A stretch of 35,728 nucleotides of DNA from the NCBI GenBank assembly GCA_002323515.1, contig DCQQ01000043.1, forward strand, positions 1-35,728, in the 5' to 3' direction. Origin of the DNA: Balneolaceae bacterium UBA1514 (GTDB lineage Bacteria; Bacteroidota; Rhodothermia; Balneolales; Balneolaceae). The stretch's first letter is position 1. Each line of letters opens with the position of its first letter. Of the stretch, positions 1-8,278 are shown piece by piece. The translations under genes were made by a program, and so were the position numbers. Under the pieces are notes generated by a model. The model did not search any database. It worked only from the letters and a program-made list of their open reading frames with translations, and was not told the DNA's origin.

Positions 1-266
1 AGGCCAACTGGGCAAAAGCAAGCTAGGCAAACCGGGAATTCAACTTTTTTTGAGCTTAACACTTCAATGTTAGCCTGACTTAATTCCTTTAATGCATCCT
101 CAATGGTTTCAAACTCGTAAGGAATACATTGTTCTGCCGCGGCCACATGCTTAATCCATTGAGTATCGTCGGTGGACTGTTCGTTTAAAAAAATGGATTC
201 ACAGCTAATATTTGTGAGGCTTAAAGCAAAAACTACGTAAAGGAGGATTTGTTTAGATAGGTTCAT
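1..266 (-). CDS. Small putative lipoprotein, 3' end outside window
   Basis: An open frame runs from an ATG at 266 down to base 1 without a stop, giving at least 88 residues. The N-terminus is basic then hydrophobic (MNLSKQILLYVVFALSL) and is followed by NISC, so Cys22 is a plausible lipidated cysteine, although Asn at -3 is not a classic lipobox. The rest is short and mostly polar, with a CLACFCP cysteine cluster (C-x2-C-x-C-P) near the window edge. I do not recognise the family. Export to the envelope is inferred from the signal sequence only. The cysteine cluster could bind a metal or form disulfides, but nothing shows which. The gene is divergent from the metallophosphoesterase and separated from it by 333 bases. 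Confidence 0.65.
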   Translation of the reverse strand, partial: MNLSKQILLYVVFALSLTNISCESIFLNEQSTDDTQWIKHVAAAEQCIPYEFETIEDALKELSQANIEVLSSKKVEFPVCLACFCPVG

Positions 267-599
267 CAGTGAACTATGCAAGATTAATGAGTATCGCCAA
301 GTATTAGTACATTATAAAGTAAACAAAGCTATAAACAATGTTTCTCGCAGACCTGTTTCAAAATCTAATAGGTTCTTGTTGATGTCGTTTAGTGCTGCTC
401 ACACTTAATATAAACATAACTTGCTTTGATTAGCCATAAATCGCAAGTTTTTATCAGTTAACTAGAAAAAGAATGAGTTAATTCTAGCATCCGCCTAGAC
501 ACACTTCCTATCTATTAGTTAATAATTTACTAATGATGGGTTTAAACTATGGTAACACATTTAGTGTTTATTATATGTTAATAATTATCATCTACACAT
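267..599. other. 333-base intergenic region between divergent genes
   Basis: No convincing coding frame is present. It should hold the promoters of both flanking genes. Two structures are visible. A 7-bp inverted repeat AACTTGC/GCAAGTT (418-424 and 443-449) runs into five T. A near-perfect 19-base AT palindrome lies at 515-533, with 5-bp outer arms TTAGT/ACTAA and matching AAT/ATT inside. I cannot assign either to a known regulator or RNA. Confidence 0.5.
515..533. promoter_or_regulatory. 19-base AT-rich palindrome, possible operator
   Basis: The sequence TTAGTTAATAATTTACTAA matches its own reverse complement at every position except the centre and one symmetric pair. It ends 66 bases before the ATG of the metallophosphoesterase gene, where an operator or promoter element would be expected. 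AT-rich DNA makes such palindromes fairly easily, so an operator role is only a possibility. Confidence 0.25.
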
Positions 600-1445
600 A
601 TGAAACGAACATTAGACACGGTGGTCATTTCGGACGTGCATTTGGGAACAGTGGGTTGTCACGCGGTCGAGCTTATCCAATACCTAAATTCAATAGATCC
701 TAAACGGATAATCTTAAACGGGGATTTTATTGATATGTGGCAATTCAAAAAGTATTATTGGCCGGAAGCGCATATGCATGTAATCCGTACACTCATTACG
801 ATGATGACTAATGGGGTTGATATATACTATCTCACTGGCAATCACGATGAAACGCTTCGTAAGATTTCCAGCTTGCAATTAGGTCCATTATTTGTGCGTG
901 ATAAATTAGTATTAGAATTAAATGGAGAAAAGATCTGGTTTTTTCATGGGGATATATTTGATGTAACTATGAAATATTCGAAATGGCTAGCTAAGTTGGG
1001 TGGCCATGGGTATGAATTATTGATACTGTTAAACAGGTGGGTTAATTCTGTATCAGTTCGCATGGGATATGGGAAATTGTCTCTTTCAAAAAAGATCAAG
1101 GATAGCGTAAAAACAGCCGTTAACTTTATCGATGATTTCGAAGTTACTGCCATGGAATTAGCTATTCAAGAAGGGCACGATTATGTTGTTTGTGGGCATA
1201 TTCATCAACCCAAAATACGGGGGTACGAAAATGAAGAAGGTTCGGTAATCTACATGAATTCTGGCGATTGGGTGGAAAACCTTACCTCTTTAGAATACGA
1301 TGGGGAAGAGTGGAGTCTCTACAGGTACGAAACAGATGCCCTTGTTCATCAAAGCTCAAATATTACCCCAATGATAGCTGCTCACCCTAGTTTAATTAAC
1401 GGATACGACCAGGGATTGAAAACCGGATCGATAGGACAACCGTAA
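600..1445 (+). CDS. LpxH-like calcineurin-type metallophosphoesterase
   Basis: The 281-residue protein carries the full set of calcineurin-like phosphoesterase motifs: SDVHLG (Asp12, His14), NGDFID (Asp42, Asp45), GNHDE (Asn81, His82), FFHGD (His116) and GHIHQP (His200, His202). This is the dinuclear metal site of the family. The GDFIDMW segment and overall length fit the group usually named UDP-2,3-diacylglucosamine diphosphatase, which hydrolyses UDP-diacylglucosamine to lipid X in lipid A synthesis on the inner face of the membrane. The adjacent glycosyltransferase 66 bases downstream is probably co-transcribed and suggests a role in an envelope glycolipid. Whether this is the main LpxH of the cell or a paralogue with another substrate cannot be told here. 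No Shine-Dalgarno is seen before the ATG. Confidence 0.85.
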   Translation: MKRTLDTVVISDVHLGTVGCHAVELIQYLNSIDPKRIILNGDFIDMWQFKKYYWPEAHMHVIRTLITMMTNGVDIYYLTGNHDETLRKISSLQLGPLFVRDKLVLELNGEKIWFFHGDIFDVTMKYSKWLAKLGGHGYELLILLNRWVNSVSVRMGYGKLSLSKKIKDSVKTAVNFIDDFEVTAMELAIQEGHDYVVCGHIHQPKIRGYENEEGSVIYMNSGDWVENLTSLEYDGEEWSLYRYETDALVHQSSNITPMIAAHPSLINGYDQGLKTGSIGQP

Positions 1446-1511
1446 CTCCAGCAACATGTTCAACGAACCAGGTAGCCTTGCTATGAGAACAACCTCAAAA
1501 CAGCATGAAGC

Positions 1512-2549
1512 ATGAAGATATTATATGGTGTACAGGGCACCGGACACGGTCATATTAGTAGGGCCCGAGTAATTTTACCCCGTCTACGTGAGATCGCACA
1601 GGTAGACGTGCTTATAAGTGGGTATAATTTCAAGTTACACCTCGACGGAGAAATCACCTACAAAGCTCGTGGAATCAGCTTGGCATATGACCAAAAGGGG
1701 AGTGTGGATGTGTTTGAGACAGCACTCAATATTCAACCCGTTAAACTCTTTCAGGATATTCAATCCTTGCCGGTAGAAGATTACGATTTTGTAGTCAATG
1801 ACTATGAGCCTGTGACAGCTTGGGCAGCTCAAACGGCGGGGATTAGCTGTGTGGCCATAAGTCATCAAGCCTCATTTTTATCTGAGAAGACCCCAAGGCC
1901 CAAGAAAAAATCACTGGTGTCCGAAGGTATTCTCCGTCATTTTGCTCCCTCAAAATCTACGGTGGCTTGCCATTACTTACGTTATGATTCCTTCATAGAG
2001 CCACCGATAGTCCGGAAACAGATTCAACTACTAAGTCCATTTCGTCAAGACCATGTAACCGTCTATCTGCCGGCTTTTAATGCCTCAGAACTACTTCCTT
2101 ACTTTAAAGAAGTAAGTGAGGTTAAATGGCACTTTTTTACTGCTGATTGTGAGCAAGACTATTGGGATGAGAATGTTTGGGTACGCCCTGTGGGTAACGA
2201 AAGTTTTTTGGAGAGTATAGAATCATGCGAAGGTATTGTTTCTGCTACAGGCTTTGAAACGACCTCCGAATCTATGTACCTGAGAAAAAAGCTTTTTACT
2301 ATTCCCATTAAGAATCAGTACGAGCAATTATGCAATGCGGCAGCTATAGAGCAGTTAGGTGGAAAAGTGGTATATGATATTGGCCCAGAATTTGTCTTTC
2401 AACTCCGTCAGTGGCTACAGTCTGGTAAACACCTAGACCTACCAGAAGTGTGTGATGAAAAAAGCTTAATCAAAAAAATTATCCAGCAGGGCACATCAAA
2501 CACTAAACCTAGGAACGAACTGTTTAAGAGGCATGCCATTCCTGGTTGA
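1512..2549 (+). CDS. MJ1255/VC2487-family glycosyltransferase
   Basis: The 345-residue protein opens with MKILYGVQGTGHGHISRAR, the glycine/histidine-rich nucleotide-sugar loop of GT-B enzymes in the MJ1255/VC2487 family, which are distant relatives of MurG and GT28. The C-terminal half has SATGFETTSESMYLRKKLF, corresponding to the donor-binding region, followed by QYEQLCNAAAIEQLGG, which is typical of the family. No signal peptide or membrane helix is seen, so it is probably cytosolic or membrane-peripheral. The acceptor is unknown; glycolipid synthesis is inferred from the fold and from the LpxH-like gene upstream. A nearby ATG at 1504 is in another frame and is not the start. The gene ends where the remnant of a regulator on the other strand begins. 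Confidence 0.8.
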   Translation: MKILYGVQGTGHGHISRARVILPRLREIAQVDVLISGYNFKLHLDGEITYKARGISLAYDQKGSVDVFETALNIQPVKLFQDIQSLPVEDYDFVVNDYEPVTAWAAQTAGISCVAISHQASFLSEKTPRPKKKSLVSEGILRHFAPSKSTVACHYLRYDSFIEPPIVRKQIQLLSPFRQDHVTVYLPAFNASELLPYFKEVSEVKWHFFTADCEQDYWDENVWVRPVGNESFLESIESCEGIVSATGFETTSESMYLRKKLFTIPIKNQYEQLCNAAAIEQLGGKVVYDIGPEFVFQLRQWLQSGKHLDLPEVCDEKSLIKKIIQQGTSNTKPRNELFKRHAIPG

Positions 2550-3029
2550 GTCTAGCGAGTTTTCATCTCTGTTCAACTCAATTTCATAGCGTATAAATGT
2601 TGGATTGAGATATCGGTATTGGAATAAACGTGTTTGTTGCCGAGGGTTTTTGAACATCGCTCAATACAAAGAAGGGCAGCGGATTCACTTAAGCCCATAT
2701 GCTGGGCGATTTCTTTGTTTGAATTCATAGCAGTAAAAGGTATAAGAACCAGCGGTTATAGGGATTTCATATTTCTCTTCGAGTACTTCGTAGATAGTTT
2801 TGTTTTCTAGAATCTCATCGAAGAAAAGTTGACCATAAATTCCCGGTAACCATGTCTGATCAAAAGCAACAATTTCATCATTAGCATCTTGAATCCGTTT
2901 TAACTTAATAAGCTGACTGGTTGGAGTGAGACCAAATTTCGGATTTATGCAGACTTTTGCTCTAGTTTTTTTAAAATCGATTATTTTTGATGTTGCTACA
3001 AGTGTATAGATATATGTACTATTGTACAA
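2550..3029 (-). pseudogene. Remnant of a GntR/HutC-type regulator (UTRA domain only)
   Basis: A 114-codon minus-strand frame (3029 to 2685, only a TTG to start) resembles the first half of a UTRA ligand-binding domain: LIKLKRIQDANDEIVAF, then IYEVLEEKYEIPITAGSY. The domain continues in a second frame from a TTTT run near 2735-2738 (TAMNSNKEIAQHMGLSESAA, then LLCIERCSKTLGNKHVY). It returns to the first frame near 2624 with FQYRYLNPTFIRYEIELN, a typical UTRA ending. Two compensating frameshifts therefore interrupt it. The winged-helix DNA-binding half, about 70 residues that should precede UTRA, is missing: the 66 bases up to the next gene encode nothing like it. I read this as a decayed, 5'-truncated regulator. 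The 3' boundary is approximate. Sequencing error could explain the shifts but not the lost domain. Confidence 0.7.
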
Positions 3030-3095
3030 GAATTAATCTGGTTCAAGAGAGGATCCCTTAACCAGCTAACCAAACACAACTAATGCAAAGTCACC

Positions 3096-4517
3096 ATGTT
3101 TTTTGAACAAATTTTTGAGGAAAAGTTAGCACAGTACGCCTATGTAATAGGTTGCCAGAAATCAGGAGGAGCAGTGGTTATCGATCCTATGAGAGATATT
3201 GATCGATATGATAAATTAGCTGCCAAGCACGGATTAACTATTGTTGCCGCGGCCGATACTCACATACATGCCGATTATGTTTCAGGGCTTCGGGAATTTG
3301 CCGCCCGAGGTGTAAAAGTGTATGCCTCCAATGAAGGTGATGAGAATTGGAAATATGAGTGGCTCAAAAATAGCGATTACAACTACGAATTCCTGACTGA
3401 CAATGATACCTTTAGGATCGGATACATCATTTTCAAAGCGGTTCATAGTCCTGGTCACACACCAGAGCATATTAGTTATTTAGTATCCGATGGAGCCACT
3501 ACAGATGAGCCTATGGGTATTTGCTCGGGTGATTTTGTATTTGTGGGTGATGTAGGTCGTCCTGATTTGTTAGAATCGGCTGGAGGTATGGAAGGTATGA
3601 TGGAGGAGTCGGCAAGAATACTGTACAAATCGTTGGACAAATTCAAAGATTTAGCATCCTACGTCCAGGTTTGGCCTGGTCATGGAGCCGGAAGTGCCTG
3701 TGGAAAAGCCTTAGGTGCAGTGCCAGATTCTACCGTTGGTTATGAAATGAGGTTTAACAATTCCATTCGTGCGGCTATCACTGAGCAGGATTTTGTAAAC
3801 TTTATACTAGATGGACAACCAGAACCCCCCTTGTATTTTGCTCGCATGAAACGTGACAATAAAATGGGTCCAAAGGTACTTGGAGACATGCCAAAACCTC
3901 AAAAAATGACAGCAGATGAGTTTGTTTCTGCGGTTCATTCCAACGAATCCGCAGTGGTTATTGATACGCGTGAACTTGAAGCTTTTATGGCCAATCACCT
4001 TAAGGGTGCTTTGTTTGCTCCAGTCAACAAAGCCTTCAATACTACGGTTGGATCTTTTGTAATGGAAGATGAACATATGTACCTAGTAGTAGACGAAGAA
4101 AAACTAATCGAAGCAGTACTCGATTTAATTCGCATTGGCTTAGATAACATTAGTGGATATATAACCCCGACGGAACTATATGCTAAGGAAGGTTTAGAGG
4201 TTGTTACGACCGAAACAATCACTTTTGCGGAGTTCGACGGATATAATGAGTCGGGTAACTATCGTGTGCTAGATACTCGCAAAGAATCTGAACATGCCAC
4301 AGGCGCGGTACCTGGAGCACTTAACTTCGCTCACACCCGTATCCTCGAAAATCTTGACAAGATACCTACTGACAAACCACTACTTGTACATTGTAAGGCT
4401 GGTGGAAGAGCGGCATACACCTCTGCATTGTTACAAAAAAATGGGTATGAGGTAGTATTAATTGCTGACAAAGTTGAGCCCTACCTAAAGCAACGCAATC
4501 TTATGGTTGAGGCCTAA
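3096..4517 (+). CDS. blh: Persulfide dioxygenase-rhodanese fusion (Blh type)
   Basis: The 473-residue protein has an N-terminal metallo-beta-lactamase fold followed by two rhodanese domains. The dioxygenase iron site is indicated by THIHADYVSG (His56, His58, Asp60), HSPGHTPEH and GDFVFVGDVGRPD. WPGHGAGSACGKALG is characteristic of ETHE1/Blh persulfide dioxygenases. The first rhodanese (around 270-360) lacks a catalytic cysteine, while the C-terminal one has LLVHCKAGGRAA with Cys433. The family oxidises glutathione- or protein-bound persulfide to sulfite, and the rhodanese moves sulfane sulfur to or from thiols. It is cytosolic. The stop lies 3 bases before the TTG of a TauE/SafE exporter, so the two are almost certainly one operon. 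The decayed UTRA regulator lies just upstream on the opposite strand. Confidence 0.9.
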   Translation: MFFEQIFEEKLAQYAYVIGCQKSGGAVVIDPMRDIDRYDKLAAKHGLTIVAAADTHIHADYVSGLREFAARGVKVYASNEGDENWKYEWLKNSDYNYEFLTDNDTFRIGYIIFKAVHSPGHTPEHISYLVSDGATTDEPMGICSGDFVFVGDVGRPDLLESAGGMEGMMEESARILYKSLDKFKDLASYVQVWPGHGAGSACGKALGAVPDSTVGYEMRFNNSIRAAITEQDFVNFILDGQPEPPLYFARMKRDNKMGPKVLGDMPKPQKMTADEFVSAVHSNESAVVIDTRELEAFMANHLKGALFAPVNKAFNTTVGSFVMEDEHMYLVVDEEKLIEAVLDLIRIGLDNISGYITPTELYAKEGLEVVTTETITFAEFDGYNESGNYRVLDTRKESEHATGAVPGALNFAHTRILENLDKIPTDKPLLVHCKAGGRAAYTSALLQKNGYEVVLIADKVEPYLKQRNLMVEA

Positions 4518-4520
4518 TTC

Positions 4521-5273
4521 TTGATAGGTACATGGATTGGAGCCTTGTTAATTGGAATTTCCCTTGGTCTTTTAGGCTCGGGGGGATCCATCCTTACCGT
4601 ACCGATTTTGGTATATTTGGTTGGGGAGCCTGAAAAAGTAGCCATCGCTGAATCGCTTGGTATTGTAGCTACCATTTCTCTTGTGGGCGCGATACCTTAT
4701 GCCATACGAAAAGAGGTGGATTGGAAAAGTGTATTTTATTTTGGAATACCCGGAATGGCAGGAACCTATGGGGGAGCAGCACTGTCTGTTTTTTTAACAG
4801 GTAGTATGCAATTGATAATCTTTGCTACCGTTATGTTGTTAGCGGCGGTTATGATGATAAGAAAGCCAAAAGAGCTACAAGTCAAGGATAAACAAGCTCC
4901 AATTTGGCTCTTGATTACCGAGGGATTAGTCTTTGGGGTTATTACTGGTTTGGTTGGAGTTGGCGGTGGTTTCTTAATAATCCCAGCTTTAGTCTTATTA
5001 GGTGGATTATCTATGCGTATTGCCGTTGGAACGAGTTTGTTTATTATTGCTGCTAAGAGTTTACTTGGATTTTATAAATATGTTGATGTATTAGCCAAAG
5101 AGGATTTGAGTGTAAACTGGAACCTATTAGTCGTTTTTACCTTAATTGGTATTGTGGGTAGTTTTTTGGGAGGTAAGGCAAGTCAGTTTATACCACAGCA
5201 AAAGCTAAAAAAAAGCTTTGGCTATTTTCTTATTGTCATGGGAGTATATATTCTCTACACTAATTTTGCCTAG
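4521..5273 (+). CDS. TauE/SafE-family sulfite or anion exporter
   Basis: This is a 250-residue polytopic membrane protein, probably with about eight helices in two similar halves. Each half opens with a glycine-rich signature: LLGSGGSILTVPILVYL near the N-terminus, and GLVGVGGGFLIIPALVLL around residue 145. That double motif is diagnostic of TauE/SafE. The start must be the TTG at 4521: it is the only initiator upstream of helix 1, and the next in-frame Met would remove the first two helices. The TTG is 3 bases after the blh stop, so translation is probably coupled. Since Blh produces sulfite, export of sulfite (or thiosulfate) is the likely job, an inference from context plus family. Confidence 0.88.
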   Translation: MIGTWIGALLIGISLGLLGSGGSILTVPILVYLVGEPEKVAIAESLGIVATISLVGAIPYAIRKEVDWKSVFYFGIPGMAGTYGGAALSVFLTGSMQLIIFATVMLLAAVMMIRKPKELQVKDKQAPIWLLITEGLVFGVITGLVGVGGGFLIIPALVLLGGLSMRIAVGTSLFIIAAKSLLGFYKYVDVLAKEDLSVNWNLLVVFTLIGIVGSFLGGKASQFIPQQKLKKSFGYFLIVMGVYILYTNFA

Positions 5274-5369
5274 GTCGAGCTAAAGAACCAATTCATAATA
5301 GCTTTATCCTACATAGGGCGGTAGAATTTACTACATTCAGGTACTCACAATTTCAAAATCGAAGTACGT

Positions 5370-8195
5370 ATGCAGTTAGAATCAACCGTCCGCCAACTAG
5401 CAGCTGAAAGTAAGGTAAGCGAATCATTATGTAAGCATGTATCCGCTCTTTCCGAAATTTTAGAACAGCTTAGTCTAGATCGAAGTACCCCTGAATTTCT
5501 GGCCTTATTAGGCAATGCCCCTCTTCAAATAAATAAAGCACTAGATCAGGGCGAAACTAATGAACTAGAAGCCTTTTTGAAGGGACTTCAGGGTCTATCA
5601 ACCCGAGAGATAAAAGAGTTTTTGAGGATATACACTACCTATTTTCATTTGGTTAACTCTCTAGAGCAGCATGAAATTAGTCGGATAAATCGTAAACGCG
5701 AGTTTGCAGAAACACCGGATACCCCTCGAAATGAAAGTATTTTAGAGGCGGTGCATGCCATGAAAAAGCAAGGGTATAGCTTTGCGGAAGTGATGGATGT
5801 GTTTAATCACATGGATATTCAGCCCACCATTACGGCCCATCCAACAGAAGCGCGGAGGCGAAGTGTACTCACCAAGCAGCATGAAATAAGTGAGATGGTG
5901 AGTAAATTAGGCACCGAAGAACTAACTTCAGATGAGGAGCGGCATTTAAGGAAAGAAATTCTAAATCAGTTGAAATTACTACTTCTGACCGATGAGGTTA
6001 GGGCCGAAAGAATGTCGGTAGAAGATGAAGTAGAAAATGGACTGTATTTCTTTACCCATACTATCTGGGATGCTATCCCAAGACTCTATAAAGATATGAG
6101 ACTGGCTTTGGAGACCTATTATCCAGAAGCCTATACCCATCATGCTCCTGAGTTACCCATAGTGCTTCGTTATCGTTCTTGGATTGGAAGTGATCGGGAT
6201 GGAAATCCTAATGTCACCTCATCAGTAACTTGGAAAACCCTTATTGAACAGCGTAAGACGGTTATTCAGCTGTACTTAAAAAAACTGGATCATCTTCGTA
6301 GATATTTGAGTATTTCCTATAAAGAAGCCACTATATCGGATGCTTTGAGAGATTCATTGGGTTTGGAAGAAAGCGATAATCCACTGAGTGACTTATACGA
6401 GAGAAGGTATCAAAGAGAGCCTTATCGAAGGAAAATTACTCACATAATGCAACGCTTAAGGACACAATTACATGCATTAGAAGGCACTAAGAGTCATACT
6501 CTTCGTACGGCTATAGAGTATACTCCTGATGTATTTATTAGGGATTTAGAACTTATAAGCCAATCCTTGCAGCAACAAGGGTTCAGCGGGATGGCAGAAC
6601 AAGGTAGGCTACATGACTTGGTGGTTTGTGCCAAAACTTTTGGGTTTCACTTAACGGCCTTGGATATTCGACAGCACTCTCGCCTTCATGAGGAAACAGT
6701 GGAGGAAATGTTGCGCTTTGCGGGTGCTGAAAGTGATTATATACATCTTTCTGAAAGTGAAAAAATTGATTTATTGGACAGGGAACTAAAGAATCCACGG
6801 CCGCTATGTTCAAGAGGATTCCAACAAAGCGAAACGGCTCAAAAAGTTTTGGGTGTTTTTGAAGAAATCCGAGATATGCTTGAACTCGATCCCAATATAT
6901 TTGGCAGCTATATTATTTCAATGACCCATGGGGTTAGCGATATGCTAGAAGTCCTTCTTATTGCCAAAGAAATGGGCTTGTGGAGTATAGAGGATGGAAA
7001 AGTTACTACCCCATTGGATGTAGTACCTCTTTTTGAAACGATCGAAGATTTAGAGCATTCAGGTGATCTAATGGCTCAAATGTTTGAGGACCCACTTTTT
7101 AAAGAGCATATAGTTGCGAGGAATAATTTCCAGGAAATCATGCTAGGATATTCCGACAGCAATAAGGATGGTGGATATTGGACAGCAAATTGGGCATTAA
7201 ATAAAGCTCAGTACGATTTAGGAATGGTTTGTAGAGAGTATAACATAGACTTTAGGCTTTTTCACGGCCGAGGTGGCACCGTGGGTAGGGGTGGCGGACA
7301 GTCCAATAAAGCTATTGTCGCAATGCCGCCGGTGAGTAACAACGGGCGCATTCGGTTTACCGAACAAGGCGAGGTGATTTCCTTTCGCTATTCTCTAGAG
7401 GCCATTGCTCATCGCCACTTAGAACAGCTTGTCCATGCGATGGCTCAGGTAATTAATGCTCAAAAAAATGCACCTGGGTACCTCTATGGTAAAGATCGTG
7501 AATGGGATCTCATGCAGGAGCTTTCTAAATATACGATGGAAGCATATAGGGGCCTAATCGATGCGCCAGGCTTCTGGGAATGGTACATGCAAAAAACACC
7601 TATTGAGCATATTGGAAAGCTTCCCATTGCCTCCCGACCCGTTTCAAGAGGTGCAGGAGGTGGGCTAACTTTCGATGGACTTCGAGCCATTCCATGGGTT
7701 TTTGCGTGGACTCAAGTCCGCTACAATGTGCCGGGTTGGTACGGTATAGGATCGGGCTTAAAAAAACTAATGGATAATAATCCAGATACTCACGACATCG
7801 TAAAGCGCTGGTTTAGAGAATGGACTTTTTTCCACACCGTTCTTAATAATTCCCAGCGAGAGTTGGCTCGAACCCATATAGCTACCTCTGAATTATATTT
7901 GGAGCATCCTGAAGAGGATACCTTTCATCAAATGATACTACAGGATTTTAATTGGGCAACGGAGTATATCACACGCATAGCCGGCATGGAGAAGATTTTA
8001 GATCACAACCCTATCATCCAGCGTTCTATAGCTTTTAGAAATCCCTTTACTTATCCTCTCAACGTCATTCAAACCGAGCTAATTCAACGCTGGTCACAGC
8101 GCAACTTAACCGACCAGGAAGAAGAGGAAATACTAACAGAGTTATTGTTTTTAAATATAAACAGCATAGCTGCAGCCATGCAGAGTACTGGTTAA
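5370..8195 (+). CDS. ppc: Phosphoenolpyruvate carboxylase
   Basis: The 941-residue protein has the hallmark motifs of bacterial-type PEPC: TAHPTEARRR with catalytic His157; GYSDSNKDGG around residue 593; FHGRGGTVGRGGG around residue 632; and FRNPFTYPLNVIQTELIQRW near the C-terminus. It ends in QSTG, a relaxed form of the usual NTG tail. It carboxylates PEP with bicarbonate to oxaloacetate, refilling the TCA cycle in the cytosol. Length is slightly above the usual 880-930. It appears monocistronic, with 96 bases before it and 83 after it. Confidence 0.97.
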   Translation: MQLESTVRQLAAESKVSESLCKHVSALSEILEQLSLDRSTPEFLALLGNAPLQINKALDQGETNELEAFLKGLQGLSTREIKEFLRIYTTYFHLVNSLEQHEISRINRKREFAETPDTPRNESILEAVHAMKKQGYSFAEVMDVFNHMDIQPTITAHPTEARRRSVLTKQHEISEMVSKLGTEELTSDEERHLRKEILNQLKLLLLTDEVRAERMSVEDEVENGLYFFTHTIWDAIPRLYKDMRLALETYYPEAYTHHAPELPIVLRYRSWIGSDRDGNPNVTSSVTWKTLIEQRKTVIQLYLKKLDHLRRYLSISYKEATISDALRDSLGLEESDNPLSDLYERRYQREPYRRKITHIMQRLRTQLHALEGTKSHTLRTAIEYTPDVFIRDLELISQSLQQQGFSGMAEQGRLHDLVVCAKTFGFHLTALDIRQHSRLHEETVEEMLRFAGAESDYIHLSESEKIDLLDRELKNPRPLCSRGFQQSETAQKVLGVFEEIRDMLELDPNIFGSYIISMTHGVSDMLEVLLIAKEMGLWSIEDGKVTTPLDVVPLFETIEDLEHSGDLMAQMFEDPLFKEHIVARNNFQEIMLGYSDSNKDGGYWTANWALNKAQYDLGMVCREYNIDFRLFHGRGGTVGRGGGQSNKAIVAMPPVSNNGRIRFTEQGEVISFRYSLEAIAHRHLEQLVHAMAQVINAQKNAPGYLYGKDREWDLMQELSKYTMEAYRGLIDAPGFWEWYMQKTPIEHIGKLPIASRPVSRGAGGGLTFDGLRAIPWVFAWTQVRYNVPGWYGIGSGLKKLMDNNPDTHDIVKRWFREWTFFHTVLNNSQRELARTHIATSELYLEHPEEDTFHQMILQDFNWATEYITRIAGMEKILDHNPIIQRSIAFRNPFTYPLNVIQTELIQRWSQRNLTDQEEEEILTELLFLNINSIAAAMQSTG

Positions 8196-8278
8196 GTTCC
8201 ATACTAAAAAGCTGTACTTTATAAAAACTTTCATATACATCCTTACTATATTTCGTAAAATATTCAAAGAATACAAAT

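Noticed and set aside
418-452. Hairpin AACTTGC/GCAAGTT with T-run as an intrinsic terminator
   Set aside because: No plus-strand gene precedes it within the window, and the 18-base loop and AT-rich stem make it weak; mentioned only under the intergenic entry.
3699-3707. DnaA-box match TGTGGAAAA inside blh
   Set aside because: Single match within coding sequence; about two such matches are expected by chance in a window of this size.
7828-7836. DnaA-box match TTTTCCACA inside ppc
   Set aside because: Single match within a conserved coding region, no partner box nearby.
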